NCBI GenBank assembly: GCA_030149995.1
Contig: JASLGV010000271.1
Span: 1-10,256 of the forward strand
Origin: Pedobacter sp.
GTDB lineage: Bacteria; Bacteroidota; Bacteroidia; Sphingobacteriales; Sphingobacteriaceae
Length of the DNA stretch: 10,256 nt
Reading direction: 5' to 3'
Shown here in pieces: positions 1 to 5,907 of this stretch. Every line of letters starts with the position of its first letter. Position 1 is the first letter of the stretch. Position numbers and translations under genes: made by a program. The notes under the pieces were generated by a model. The model did not search any database and had not been told where the DNA came from. It saw only the letters and a program-made list of their open reading frames with translations.

Positions 1-186
1 AAAGTATTGGTATGGGGTGGGTTAAGAGGAGGTGTATCTATTGCGCTTGCTCTATCCATGGACGAAGGACCTTATAAAGCACCTTTAATTGCCGCCACCT
101 ATTTTGTCGTTGTATTTTCGATCATTGTACAAGGCTTAACAGTTGGTAAAGTTGCTTCAAAAGCGCTTTCGCAAGAAGAAGAATAA
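1..186 (+). CDS. Na+/H+ antiporter, CPA1/NhaP type (C-terminal end only)
   Basis: The last 61 codons of a monovalent cation:proton antiporter of the inner membrane, which would exchange Na+ (or K+) for H+. The fragment opens with VWGGLRGGVSIALALSM, the conserved GGLRGG(V/I)SIALAL segment found near the end of the membrane domain in NhaP/CPA1 proteins. A further hydrophobic stretch follows (YFVVVFSIIVQGLTV, about residues 34-48 of the fragment), then a short charged tail ending SQEEE and a TAA stop. The 'IIVQGLTV' tail is also typical of the family. There is no cytoplasmic RCK/TrkA-like domain after the last membrane segment, so this is the short form. The start and most of the transporter lie left of the window. 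It is probably unrelated to the amino-acid genes, being separated from them by about 860 bases with possible terminators. The family is clear; the exact ion is not known. Confidence 0.87.
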   Translation, partial: KVLVWGGLRGGVSIALALSMDEGPYKAPLIAATYFVVVFSIIVQGLTVGKVASKALSQEEE

Positions 187-206
187 ATCTGTTTCGGTCT
201 ACCATT

Positions 207-238
207 GGTAACATGCAGCTGCACGTAGCTGGTTATCC
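207..238. other. Hairpin downstream of the antiporter gene
   Basis: GGTAAC (207-212), a 3-nt bulge, CAGCT (216-220), a 6-nt loop, then AGCTG (227-231) and GTTATCC form an imperfect stem starting 20 nt after the antiporter stop. No run of T follows, so it is not a standard intrinsic terminator. It may protect the mRNA 3' end or may be chance. Confidence 0.35.
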
Positions 239-278
239 AAAACAAAAAACTTGTACAAATAGCCGTTTACAAAATAGA

Positions 279-314
279 ACTCAAAGAGCCATTTAATTAA
301 ATGGCTCTTTGAGT
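279..314. terminator. Perfect 36-bp palindrome, possible bidirectional terminator
   Basis: The two 18-nt arms (279-296 and 297-314) are exact reverse complements with no spacer: ACTCAAAGAGCCATTTAA is followed by its complement. Folded as RNA it gives a long hairpin topped by an AT-rich loop. On the - strand it is followed by TCTATTTTGT, on the + strand by ATCTGTACC, so a T-rich exit exists mainly for - strand transcripts. It lies between the antiporter gene (+) and the small - strand ORF at 366-497, where a shared terminator for converging genes would be expected. A protein-binding palindrome is the alternative. Confidence 0.5.
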
Positions 315-365
315 ATCTGTACCTATATTGTCGCTCAAATTCAGGCGACCCATCTCACGCAGCTT

Positions 366-497
366 TTATATTTTCAAAAGCCTCAAAACAACTTGCGGTA
401 CCAACGTTTCTTCATCATCCTCAGACATGCGTTTATTCACCCATAAGGAGAGAAATGGTTCATTTCTTAAAATATCCACTTTAAACAGCCTTGCCAT
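366..497 (-). CDS. Possible small protein of 43 residues, unknown function
   Basis: Read on the - strand from an ATG at 497 to a TAA at 366-368. The product begins MARLFKVDILRNEPFLSLWV and contains an acidic cluster (MSEDDEET) followed by an amphipathic C-terminus (VPQVVLRLLKI). Its mix of charged and hydrophobic residues is more protein-like than the Ser/Phe-rich product of the opposite strand. An in-frame stop lies just upstream of the ATG, so the start is bounded. No Shine-Dalgarno sequence is visible, which is normal in Bacteroidota. Upstream on the same strand are TAnnTTTG boxes at 607-614 and 629-636 and an inverted repeat at 639-664; downstream is the 36-bp palindrome. After the TAA the same frame stays open for 22 more codons to 297-299, so a longer ancestral protein with a nonsense mutation is possible. 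I recognise no family. Confidence 0.4.
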   Translation of the reverse strand: MARLFKVDILRNEPFLSLWVNKRMSEDDEETLVPQVVLRLLKI

Positions 498-606
498 CTT
501 TTTTACCGTTTAATAAAAGAAACATAAAGTACCCGCTCTGTGCATTTTAAATGCTTCAAAAAATCAAGTTTTTTTGAGTGCTGGTTATTTTTACGCCGAA
601 AAACAA

Positions 607-636
607 CAAATTTACAATGCAAGCATAACAAACATA
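607..636 (-). promoter_or_regulatory. Candidate - strand promoter elements (two TAnnTTTG boxes)
   Basis: On the - strand, TATGTTTG (complement of 629-636) and TAAATTTG (complement of 607-614) both match the Bacteroidota -7 consensus TAnnTTTG exactly. They point towards the small ORF at 366-497. Neither has a good TTTG box at the usual 18-21 nt spacing, so an activator could be needed. Functional status is inferred. Confidence 0.35.
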
Positions 637-638
637 CC

Positions 639-664
639 GTATACCAATTTGATATTTGGTATAC
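639..664. promoter_or_regulatory. Inverted repeat, probable operator
   Basis: GTATACCAA (639-647) and TTGGTATAC (656-664) are exact inverted copies separated by 8 nt. On the - strand the repeat ends 2 nt before the TATGTTTG box, so it occupies the place of the upstream promoter element. That is where a dimeric repressor or activator would act. The regulator is not identifiable from the site. Confidence 0.5.
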
Positions 665-768
665 ACACCACCACGTTAAATAACTTAAAACCAGTTTTAA
701 CAAAACTATATTCCAAATAAATTAAAAACAACAGAACTATATTCTTAATATATTTTTTTTGATTTTCG

Positions 769-800
769 TTTGCATATTAATAGACCAAAAACTAAATTGG
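769..800 (+). promoter_or_regulatory. Candidate promoter of the ilvE leader
   Basis: TTTG at 769-772, a 20-nt spacer, then TAAATTGG at 793-800, which differs from the Bacteroidota -7 consensus TAnnTTTG at one base. Transcription would begin near 805, about 20 nt before the short ORF at 826. It is the best + strand promoter I see between the antiporter gene and ilvE. Confidence 0.45.
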
Positions 801-825
801 TTTATTATAAAAAAAGCACCAAAGG

Positions 826-963
826 ATGACTCAATTAAATAACACATACTTAATTCTACCGGTTGTAAATCCAACCGCGTATGTGCTGTTTTTAGGAGTT
901 GTTCTGCTAAGCTTGGCAGAGCTCAATATTTTGCGAAGTAAAAAGCAGGCGCGGTTTATATAA
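826..963 (+). CDS. Short ORF rich in Leu/Val/Ile codons, candidate ilvE leader peptide
   Basis: A 45-residue ORF starting MTQLNNTYLILPVV and ending SKKQARFI. Eighteen of 45 residues are Leu, Ile or Val (40%), and between residues 25 and 36 (VVLLSLAELNIL) eight of twelve are. That cluster lies about 15 nt before a GGCGC (948-952) able to pair with the 5' arm of the terminator at 985-1013. This is the layout of a ribosome-stalling attenuator for branched-chain amino acid genes. The first half of the ORF also folds as a hairpin: CACATAC (843-849) with GTATGTG (879-885), and CGGTTG (860-865) with CAACCG (872-877). The alternative is a small single-span membrane protein, since residues 9-34 are hydrophobic and a basic tail follows. 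It is longer than usual leader peptides, so the reading is tentative. Confidence 0.45.
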   Translation: MTQLNNTYLILPVVNPTAYVLFLGVVLLSLAELNILRSKKQARFI

Positions 964-984
964 TTATTTGCTTAAAAATTAACC

Positions 985-1013
985 AGGCGCCCCCAAAAAG
1001 AGGCGCTTTTTTT
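985..1013 (+). terminator. Intrinsic terminator directly before ilvE (candidate attenuator)
   Basis: GCGCC (987-991) pairs with GGCGC (1002-1006), extended by a G-U and an A-U pair, and is followed by seven T (1007-1013). It lies only 31 nt before the ilvE ATG, so a transcript from the upstream promoter must read through it. A competing stem, GCCC..AAAAAG (989-1000) with CTTTTT..GGGC (1006-1017), and a GGCGC at 948-952 could both break the terminator stem. This makes regulated read-through plausible. Confidence 0.6.
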
Positions 1014-1044
1014 GGGCAGCACAAAACAACAAAACACGTGTATT

Positions 1045-1935
1045 ATGAAATACTACAATTCTAACACGATCATTTACTTAAACGGGCGGTTTGAAAAAGC
1101 CACCGATAGCCATACCAGCCTTTACGGACAATCGCTGCATTATGGATATGCTGCTTTTGAAGGTATAAGAGCTTACAAAACGCATAATGGCAACCGAATT
1201 TTTAAAGCTGCAGCTCATTTCGACCGTCTGGAGCGTTCTTGCCAGCTGGCCAACATTCCCTTTCCATGGGATAAACAAGAACTCATTAAAGAAACTTATA
1301 AGCTTTTGCAGCTCAACAAGCTGAAAGACGCCTACATCCGTCCGCTTGTTTTTTGCGACCCCAATATGAAACTCGGAAGCCCTACAGGTGTTTCCATATT
1401 AATCTGTGCCTGGGAATGGGACAGTTACCTGGGAAATAAACTGCTAAAAATGCAGCTTTCAGAATACGAACGGCCCAATCCAAGATCAATCCCAATGGAA
1501 GCTAAATTAAGTGGCGGTTACGTTAATTCGATCCTGGCCAGCACAGCAGCCAAACTTAAAGGATTTGACGAAGCATTGCTGCTGGATATGCACGGATTTG
1601 TTGCTGAAGCAGCCGGTGCCAATATTTTTCTGGAAAAAGACGGAAAGTTATATACCCCTTCTGCAGGTAATATTTTACCCGGCATTACCCGTGCAACCGT
1701 TAAAGAACTTTGTGCAATACTGGATATTGAATGCATAGAGAAAAAACTCACCGTTAAAGATCTGAAAACGGCCGACAGTGCTTTTCTCTGTGGTACAGCA
1801 ACCGAAATTGCCGGTATTGCTTCGATAGACGATACTGTTTACCGTGCCCGGTGGCGAGAATCCATTGGTTATACCATACAACGCGCATACAAAAACCTGG
1901 TACTGGAAAAAGTCAACTACGAGGTAATCATTTAA
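1045..1935 (+). CDS. ilvE: Branched-chain amino acid aminotransferase
   Basis: Class IV (fold type IV) PLP aminotransferase of 296 residues. In the cytoplasm it exchanges the amino group between glutamate and the 2-keto acids of Val, Ile and Leu. Visible motifs: the N-terminal YLNGRF and SLHYGYAAFEGIRAY segment (about 11-45); the PLP lysine in AKLSGGY (K154); ALLLDMHGFVAEAAGANIF (177-195), with the conserved Glu at 188; ILPGITR (210-216); and the CGTATEIAGI signature near the C-terminus. The length matches bacterial IlvE. The frame is open upstream to a TTG at 1012, but that TTG lies inside the terminator T-run, so the ATG at 1045 is chosen. The gene stands before the ilvD promoter as its own unit, with a candidate attenuator upstream. 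A D-amino-acid transaminase or ADC lyase, members of the same fold, is much less likely given the context and the EGIR and GTA(T)E motifs. Confidence 0.93.
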   Translation: MKYYNSNTIIYLNGRFEKATDSHTSLYGQSLHYGYAAFEGIRAYKTHNGNRIFKAAAHFDRLERSCQLANIPFPWDKQELIKETYKLLQLNKLKDAYIRPLVFCDPNMKLGSPTGVSILICAWEWDSYLGNKLLKMQLSEYERPNPRSIPMEAKLSGGYVNSILASTAAKLKGFDEALLLDMHGFVAEAAGANIFLEKDGKLYTPSAGNILPGITRATVKELCAILDIECIEKKLTVKDLKTADSAFLCGTATEIAGIASIDDTVYRARWRESIGYTIQRAYKNLVLEKVNYEVII

Positions 1936-1948
1936 ATAAACAGGATAC

Positions 1949-1993
1949 CTGTTGAGGTCGTATTTCCTGCATGAAGAAATATAGCCTCAACAG
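1949..1993. repeat. Long imperfect inverted repeat after ilvE
   Basis: CTGTTGAGG (1949-1957) and CCTCAACAG (1985-1993) are exact inverted copies. Inside them TATTTC and GAAATA form a second stem, separated from the outer one by matching 3-nt internal loops. The structure begins 14 nt after the ilvE stop. No T-run follows. It may end or protect the ilvE mRNA, or be an intergenic palindromic repeat unit. Confidence 0.5.
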
Positions 1994-2002
1994 CATGGCC
2001 TT

Positions 2003-2027
2003 ATACCTGCCCTCAAGAAGCAGGTAT
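2003..2027. repeat. Second inverted repeat after ilvE
   Basis: ATACCTGC (2003-2010) pairs exactly with GCAGGTAT (2020-2027) around a 9-nt loop. The ATACCTG word also occurs at 1945-1951, at the edge of the previous structure, so the two may be parts of one element. No T-run follows. Confidence 0.45.
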
Positions 2028-2070
2028 GGAACCACACAACAACAGGCCAAAATAAAATTTTGAATAGTTC

Positions 2071-2100
2071 TTTGCTTTTTTCAATAAGTTAGTATGTTTG
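2071..2100 (+). promoter_or_regulatory. Promoter of the ilvD-ilvB-ilvN-...-leuC operon
   Basis: TTTG at 2071-2074, an 18-nt spacer and TATGTTTG at 2093-2100 match the Bacteroidota sigma-A consensus (TTTG and TAnnTTTG) at every defined base. Transcription is expected to begin near 2105, about 15 nt before the leader peptide ATG at 2121. Placement, consensus and the attenuator just downstream all agree. Confidence 0.75.
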
Positions 2101-2120
2101 TGCTTCGCATTCGAAAAAAC

Positions 2121-2198
2121 ATGAAGTTTAACACAAACATTATTAGCAACCTGATTATTGTCATTTCTCATCAGAGAGGTGGAAATCGTTGCGTATAA
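2121..2198 (+). CDS. Leader peptide of the ilv operon attenuator
   Basis: A 25-residue ORF whose residues 7-15 read IISNLIIVI: seven of nine are Ile, Leu or Val, with five Ile codons. It lies between a strong promoter and a strong terminator, which identifies it as a regulatory leader peptide whose translation speed senses charged tRNA-Ile (and Leu/Val). The following residues SHQRGG are encoded by bases that include GAGGTGG (2176-2182), the strand able to pair with the terminator's CCGCCTC. Those codons are therefore constrained by RNA pairing as well as protein. The ORF ends with Val and TAA at 2196-2198, 20 nt before the terminator stem. By analogy with the ilvGMEDA leader of enteric bacteria, the peptide itself probably has no other function. 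Confidence 0.85.
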   Translation: MKFNTNIISNLIIVISHQRGGNRCV

Positions 2199-2228
2199 TA
2201 AAAAAATATACAATACCGAAACCGCCTC
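2176..2228 (+). promoter_or_regulatory. Antiterminator of the ilv attenuator
   Basis: GAGGTGG (2176-2182) can pair with CCGCCTC (2222-2228), seven pairs including one U-G. CCGCCTC is also the 5' arm of the terminator, so the two structures exclude each other. A ribosome stalled on the Ile codons (2139-2165) leaves GAGGTGG free, giving read-through into ilvD. A ribosome reaching the stop codon covers it, giving termination. A weak upstream hairpin, CTGAT (2151-2155) with ATCAG (2170-2174), lies in the stalling region. Confidence 0.7.
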
Positions 2229-2251
2229 CCGAAAAGAGGCGGTTTTTTTTT
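2219..2251 (+). terminator. Intrinsic terminator (attenuator) before ilvD
   Basis: AAACCGCCTC (2219-2228) pairs exactly with GAGGCGGTTT (2236-2245) around a 7-nt loop and is followed by a run of nine T (2243-2251). It stands 43 nt before the ilvD ATG, downstream of the leader peptide, so it terminates the leader transcript when branched-chain amino acids are plentiful. Confidence 0.88.
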
Positions 2252-2294
2252 GCCTCAAAAAACAACAATACGAACAAAACATACACCCTAAACA

Positions 2295-3977
2295 ATGAAC
2301 GAATTAAACAAGTACAGTAAAACATTTACACAAGACCCAACACAACCTGCTGCCCAGGCAATGCTTTATGGAATTGGCTTAACCGATGCCGATATGGAAA
2401 AAGCACAAGTCGGAATTGCAAGCATGGGTTACGATGGTAACACCTGCAACATGCACTTAAACGACCTGGCAAAAGATGTCAAAGCAGGGGTCTGGAAAAA
2501 TGATTTAGTGGGCTTGGTTTTTAACACCATTGGCGTAAGCGACGGCATGAGCAATGGTACAGACGGCATGCGTTACTCGCTGGTAAGCCGCGATGTAATT
2601 GCCGATAGCATCGAAACCATTTGTGGTGGCCAGTATTACGATGGCATTATCGCCATTCCTGGCTGCGATAAAAATATGCCCGGAGCCATTATGGCCATGG
2701 CGCGTTTAGACCGTCCTTCTATTATGGTTTATGGTGGTACCATTGCACCCGGACACTATAAAGGCGAAGAACTTAACATTGTTTCCGCTTTCGAAGCCCT
2801 TGGACAAAAAATATGCGGAAACCTTTCTGAAGAAGATTACCAGGGCATTATTAAACATACCTGCCCGGGTGCGGGTGCCTGTGGCGGTATGTACACGGCT
2901 AATACCATGGCTTCTGCCATTGAAGCCCTTGGCATGAGCTTACCTTATTCTTCTTCAAACCCCGCCGTGAGTGAGGAGAAAAAACAAGAGTGTTTAGACG
3001 CGGGAAAATACATCCGCGTTTTATTAGAAAAAGACATCAAACCATCTGATATTATGACCAGAAAAGCATTTGAAAATGCCATTCGTTCGATCATCATATT
3101 GGGTGGAAGCACCAATGCCGTCTTGCATTTTATTGCAATTGGAAAAGCCATTGGCGTAAACATTACACAGGATGACTTTCAACGCATGAGCGATGAAACA
3201 CCGGTACTCGCAGATTTTAAACCAAGTGGAAAATACCTGATGCAGGATTTGCACCAGTATGGCGGAACACCTGCAGTAATGAAATATTTATTGAACGAAG
3301 GATTGATCCATGGCGATTGCTTAACCGTAACCGGAAAAACCGTAGCCGAGAATTTAGCTGATGTAAAATCTATTATGGATTACGATCAGAAAATTGTTCA
3401 AAAATTAAGCAATCCGATTAAAGCAACCGGTCACCTGCAAATTCTTTATGGAAACTTAGCCGAAAAAGGTTCCGTTGCAAAAATCAGCGGTAAAGAAGGC
3501 GAAAAATTCGAAGGCCCGGCACGTGTATTTGACGGCGAACACGATTTAATCGCAGGTCTTTCAAATGGCCGTGTAAAACCAGGCGATGTGGTGGTAATTA
3601 AAAATTCTGGCCCTGTTGGTGCTCCGGGCATGCCCGAAATGCTTAAACCAACTTCTGCCATTATTGGTGCAGGTTTAGGAAAATCGGTTGCTTTAATTAC
3701 CGATGGCCGTTTTTCGGGTGGTACACACGGTTTTGTTGTTGGACACATTACACCCGAATCTTACAAAGGTGGCTTAATTGGCCTGGTAGAAGATGAAGAC
3801 CGGATTTTAATCGATGCAGTCAATAACATCATCAGTTTACAAGTAAGCGAAACGGTAATTGCCGAACGAAGAAAAAACTATGTACAGCCTGCACTGAAGG
3901 TAACCAAAGGTGTATTGTACAAATATGCCAAAACAGTTTCAGACGCAGCAAACGGCTGTGTTACCGACGAATACTAA
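2295..3977 (+). CDS. ilvD: Dihydroxy-acid dehydratase
   Basis: IlvD/Edd-family enzyme of 560 residues, the usual length. It dehydrates 2,3-dihydroxy-isovalerate and 2,3-dihydroxy-3-methylvalerate to the keto acids that precede Val and Ile. Likely Fe-S ligands are C51 (in GNTCNMH), C124 (GCDKNMPG) and C196 (GAGACGG), matching the [2Fe-2S] type. D83 (VSDG) and K126 (next to C124, carbamylated in related enzymes) fit the Mg2+ site. Other family signatures are SSNPAVSE near 210, GGSTNAVLH near 275 and [13 protein letters not shown], whose Ser (S474) is the proposed catalytic base. The ATG at 2295 gives a full N-terminus and follows the attenuator by 43 nt. It is the first gene of the operon. Sugar-acid dehydratases share the fold, but the context and full motif set favour IlvD. 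Confidence 0.96.
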   Translation: MNELNKYSKTFTQDPTQPAAQAMLYGIGLTDADMEKAQVGIASMGYDGNTCNMHLNDLAKDVKAGVWKNDLVGLVFNTIGVSDGMSNGTDGMRYSLVSRDVIADSIETICGGQYYDGIIAIPGCDKNMPGAIMAMARLDRPSIMVYGGTIAPGHYKGEELNIVSAFEALGQKICGNLSEEDYQGIIKHTCPGAGACGGMYTANTMASAIEALGMSLPYSSSNPAVSEEKKQECLDAGKYIRVLLEKDIKPSDIMTRKAFENAIRSIIILGGSTNAVLHFIAIGKAIGVNITQDDFQRMSDETPVLADFKPSGKYLMQDLHQYGGTPAVMKYLLNEGLIHGDCLTVTGKTVAENLADVKSIMDYDQKIVQKLSNPIKATGHLQILYGNLAEKGSVAKISGKEGEKFEGPARVFDGEHDLIAGLSNGRVKPGDVVVIKNSGPVGAPGMPEMLKPTSAIIGAGLGKSVALITDGRFSGGTHGFVVGHITPESYKGGLIGLVEDEDRILIDAVNNIISLQVSETVIAERRKNYVQPALKVTKGVLYKYAKTVSDAANGCVTDEY

Positions 3978-3989
3978 AAATAAAGTCAT

Positions 3990-4026
3990 CCCCTGCATAA
4001 CGTTCAGCTAAACGAACTTTATGGGG
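3990..4026 (+). other. Intercistronic hairpin between ilvD and ilvB
   Basis: CCCC (3990-3993), ATAA (3997-4000) and GTTC (4002-4005) pair with GAAC (4014-4017), TTAT (4019-4022) and GGGG (4023-4026). One mismatch and a 3-nt bulge interrupt the stem; the loop is 8 nt. No T-run follows, so it should not terminate. It may slow 3'-5' decay of the ilvD part of the message. Confidence 0.45.
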
Positions 4027-4028
4027 CC

Positions 4029-4127
4029 ATGGAAAATTTAATTGATGAAAAAATTGCGCCGTTAAAATGGACCGACAGGGAAAGAATTGGGTTTAAAATT
4101 AAAGAACAAAGAACTGCAAAAATATAA
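4029..4127 (+). CDS. Short ORF before ilvB, possible remnant of an XRE-type regulator
   Basis: A 32-residue ORF beginning MENLIDEKIAPLKWTDRERI and ending GFKIKEQRTAKI, with its TAA at 4125-4127, 2 nt before the ilvB ATG. The segment RIGFKIKEQRTAK resembles the first helix of XRE/Cro-type helix-turn-helix domains (typically 'RIGxKIKxLRxAKGLSQ...'). Here the frame stops where the helix-turn-helix would continue. It may be the decayed start of a lost regulator gene or a small translated ORF that couples ribosomes to ilvB. The high share of charged residues suggests real coding history, but the resemblance is judged by eye on about 13 residues. The hairpin at 3990-4026 ends 2 nt before its ATG. 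Confidence 0.35.
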   Translation: MENLIDEKIAPLKWTDRERIGFKIKEQRTAKI

Positions 4128-4129
4128 CT

Positions 4130-5881
4130 ATGGAAACTGTACAAGACAGCACAATAGAACAGCCTAAAGCAGCTGCAGCGACCGGTACAACCTTTAAAGG
4201 AACAGGTTCGCAAGTATTGCTAAACGGATTAATAGAAGAAGGTGTAACCACCATTTTCGGATATCCCGGAGGTGCCATTATGCCTATTTACGACGCTATT
4301 TACGATTATAGCGACCGCCTGAAACATATTTTGGTACGCCATGAACAAGGCGGTATCCATGCCGCTCAAGGCTATGCAAGGGCAAGCGGCGAAGTGGGCG
4401 TTGTATTTGCCACCAGCGGCCCGGGCGCAACCAACCTGGTAACCGGACTGGCCGATGCCCAGATCGACAGTACCCCGCTGGTTTGTATTACAGGACAGGT
4501 TTTTGCCCACCTGCTGGGTACCGATGCTTTCCAGGAAACAGATGTGATAAACATTACCACACCCGTTACAAAATGGAACTATCAGGTTACCGATGCAAAA
4601 GAAATTCAGGAGGTACTGGCAAAAGCTTTTTACATAGCGAAAAGTGGCAGACCAGGTCCCGTTTTGATAGATATAACCAAAAATGCCCAGCTACAGCTTG
4701 AGGAATTCGGCCCGTATGTAAAGTGCAGCCACATACGCAGTTACCGTCCAAAACCAAAAATCAGAATGGAGTTTATAGAACAAGCTGCCGCCCTGATTAA
4801 CGAAGCAAAAAAACCATTCGTTTTATTTGGACAAGGTGTTATTTTAGGTAAAGCCGAAGAAGAATTTAAGGCATTTATTGATAAAAGTGGCATTCCCGCA
4901 GCCTGGACCATTATGGGCGAAGGTGCCATACCAACTACCCACCCTTTAAACGTGGGCATGCTGGGCATGCATGGAAATTACGGACCAAATGTACTGACCA
5001 ACGAGGCTGATGTAATTATTGCAATCGGTATGCGTTTTGACGATCGGGTAACAGGCCGTTTAGACAAGTATGCAAAACAAGCCAAAATAGTTCACCTCGA
5101 CATTGACCCTGCCGAGATTGACAAAAATGTAAAAGCAGATGTTGGTGTTTGGGGCGACTGTAAAGAAACACTTCCGTTGCTAACCAGGCTGGTAAATGCA
5201 CAACAGCACAAAGACTGGCTGGCAAAATTCAGGGCCTATAATCAAGAGGAAATCGATCAGGTTATTACACCTGAACTGTACCCACAGGGCGATGAAATGA
5301 CCATGGGCGAAGTATTACGCAACATCAACGAAATATGCGGTGGCGATGCCATCATTGTTACCGATGTGGGTCAGCACCAGATGGTTGCCTGCCGGTACGC
5401 AAAATTTAACCACACCCGCAGCAACATTACCTCTGGCGGTTTGGGTACCATGGGCTTTGGATTACCTGCTGCTATCGGAGCAAAATACGGTGCACCAGAT
5501 AAAACGGTTATTGCCATTATAGGTGATGGTGGTTTCCAGATGACCCCACAAGAATTAGGTACCATTATGCAGTTTGGCGCTGCCGTAAAAATTCTGATTT
5601 TAAACAACCGTTTCTTAGGAATGGTACGCCAGTGGCAACAGCTTTTCCACGAGAAGCGCTATTCTTTCGTAAACATAACCAGCCCCGATTTCGTATCCCT
5701 CGCCAAGGCATATTACATTGAAGCCGATAAAGTTGACCAACGTGCCAACTTAAAGCAGGCACTCGAAACCATGATTAACCACGAAGGTTCTTACCTGCTG
5801 GAAGTAATGGTAGGAAGAGAAAACAATGTTTTCCCGATGGTGCCTCAGGGTTGCAGCGTTAGCGAAATCAGATTAAAATAA
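4130..5881 (+). CDS. ilvB: Acetolactate synthase (AHAS), large catalytic subunit
   Basis: ThDP- and FAD-dependent enzyme of 583 residues. It condenses two pyruvates to acetolactate, or pyruvate plus 2-ketobutyrate to acetohydroxybutyrate, the first shared step. Three domains are seen: an N-terminal ThDP domain (about 25-190) with FGYPGGAI and the catalytic Glu E72 in VRHEQGG; a central FAD-binding domain (about 215-350, including GMLGMHG and GMRFDDRVTG); and a C-terminal ThDP domain (about 400-560) with the GDG...NN motif (G465-D466-G467 to N492-N493). W502 in MVRQWQQ is the active-site tunnel tryptophan of the family. GLADAQIDSTPLV and GTDAFQETD are AHAS-specific, separating it from pyruvate oxidase or glyoxylate carboligase. 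A Gln/Ala/Thr-rich N-terminal extension of about 20 residues precedes the domain. The ATG at 4130 follows the short ORF by 2 nt. ilvN follows after 26 nt, fitting a two-subunit enzyme. Confidence 0.96.
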   Translation: METVQDSTIEQPKAAAATGTTFKGTGSQVLLNGLIEEGVTTIFGYPGGAIMPIYDAIYDYSDRLKHILVRHEQGGIHAAQGYARASGEVGVVFATSGPGATNLVTGLADAQIDSTPLVCITGQVFAHLLGTDAFQETDVINITTPVTKWNYQVTDAKEIQEVLAKAFYIAKSGRPGPVLIDITKNAQLQLEEFGPYVKCSHIRSYRPKPKIRMEFIEQAAALINEAKKPFVLFGQGVILGKAEEEFKAFIDKSGIPAAWTIMGEGAIPTTHPLNVGMLGMHGNYGPNVLTNEADVIIAIGMRFDDRVTGRLDKYAKQAKIVHLDIDPAEIDKNVKADVGVWGDCKETLPLLTRLVNAQQHKDWLAKFRAYNQEEIDQVITPELYPQGDEMTMGEVLRNINEICGGDAIIVTDVGQHQMVACRYAKFNHTRSNITSGGLGTMGFGLPAAIGAKYGAPDKTVIAIIGDGGFQMTPQELGTIMQFGAAVKILILNNRFLGMVRQWQQLFHEKRYSFVNITSPDFVSLAKAYYIEADKVDQRANLKQALETMINHEGSYLLEVMVGRENNVFPMVPQGCSVSEIRLK

Positions 5882-5907
5882 TTATTGGCGGTATAAAGAG
5901 AAATAAA

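Noticed and set aside
328..513. 61-codon + strand ORF
   Set aside because: Its Ser/Phe-rich product looks like an antisense shadow of the better - strand ORF at 366-497, and it has no supporting promoter.
503..703. 66-codon - strand ORF
   Set aside because: The Cys/Trp/Tyr-rich product is typical of random AT-rich DNA, and it overlaps the promoter boxes and the inverted repeat.
843..885. Hairpin as a terminator or riboswitch
   Set aside because: No proper T-run follows at once, and no known riboswitch core was recognised; it is kept as part of the candidate ilvE leader.
1012..1044. Upstream TTG start for ilvE
   Set aside because: The TTG lies in the T-run of the terminator, and the added residues do not resemble the family N-terminus.
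2013..2282. 89-codon - strand ORF over the ilv leader
   Set aside because: It covers the promoter, leader peptide and terminator in antisense, and its product shows no family features.
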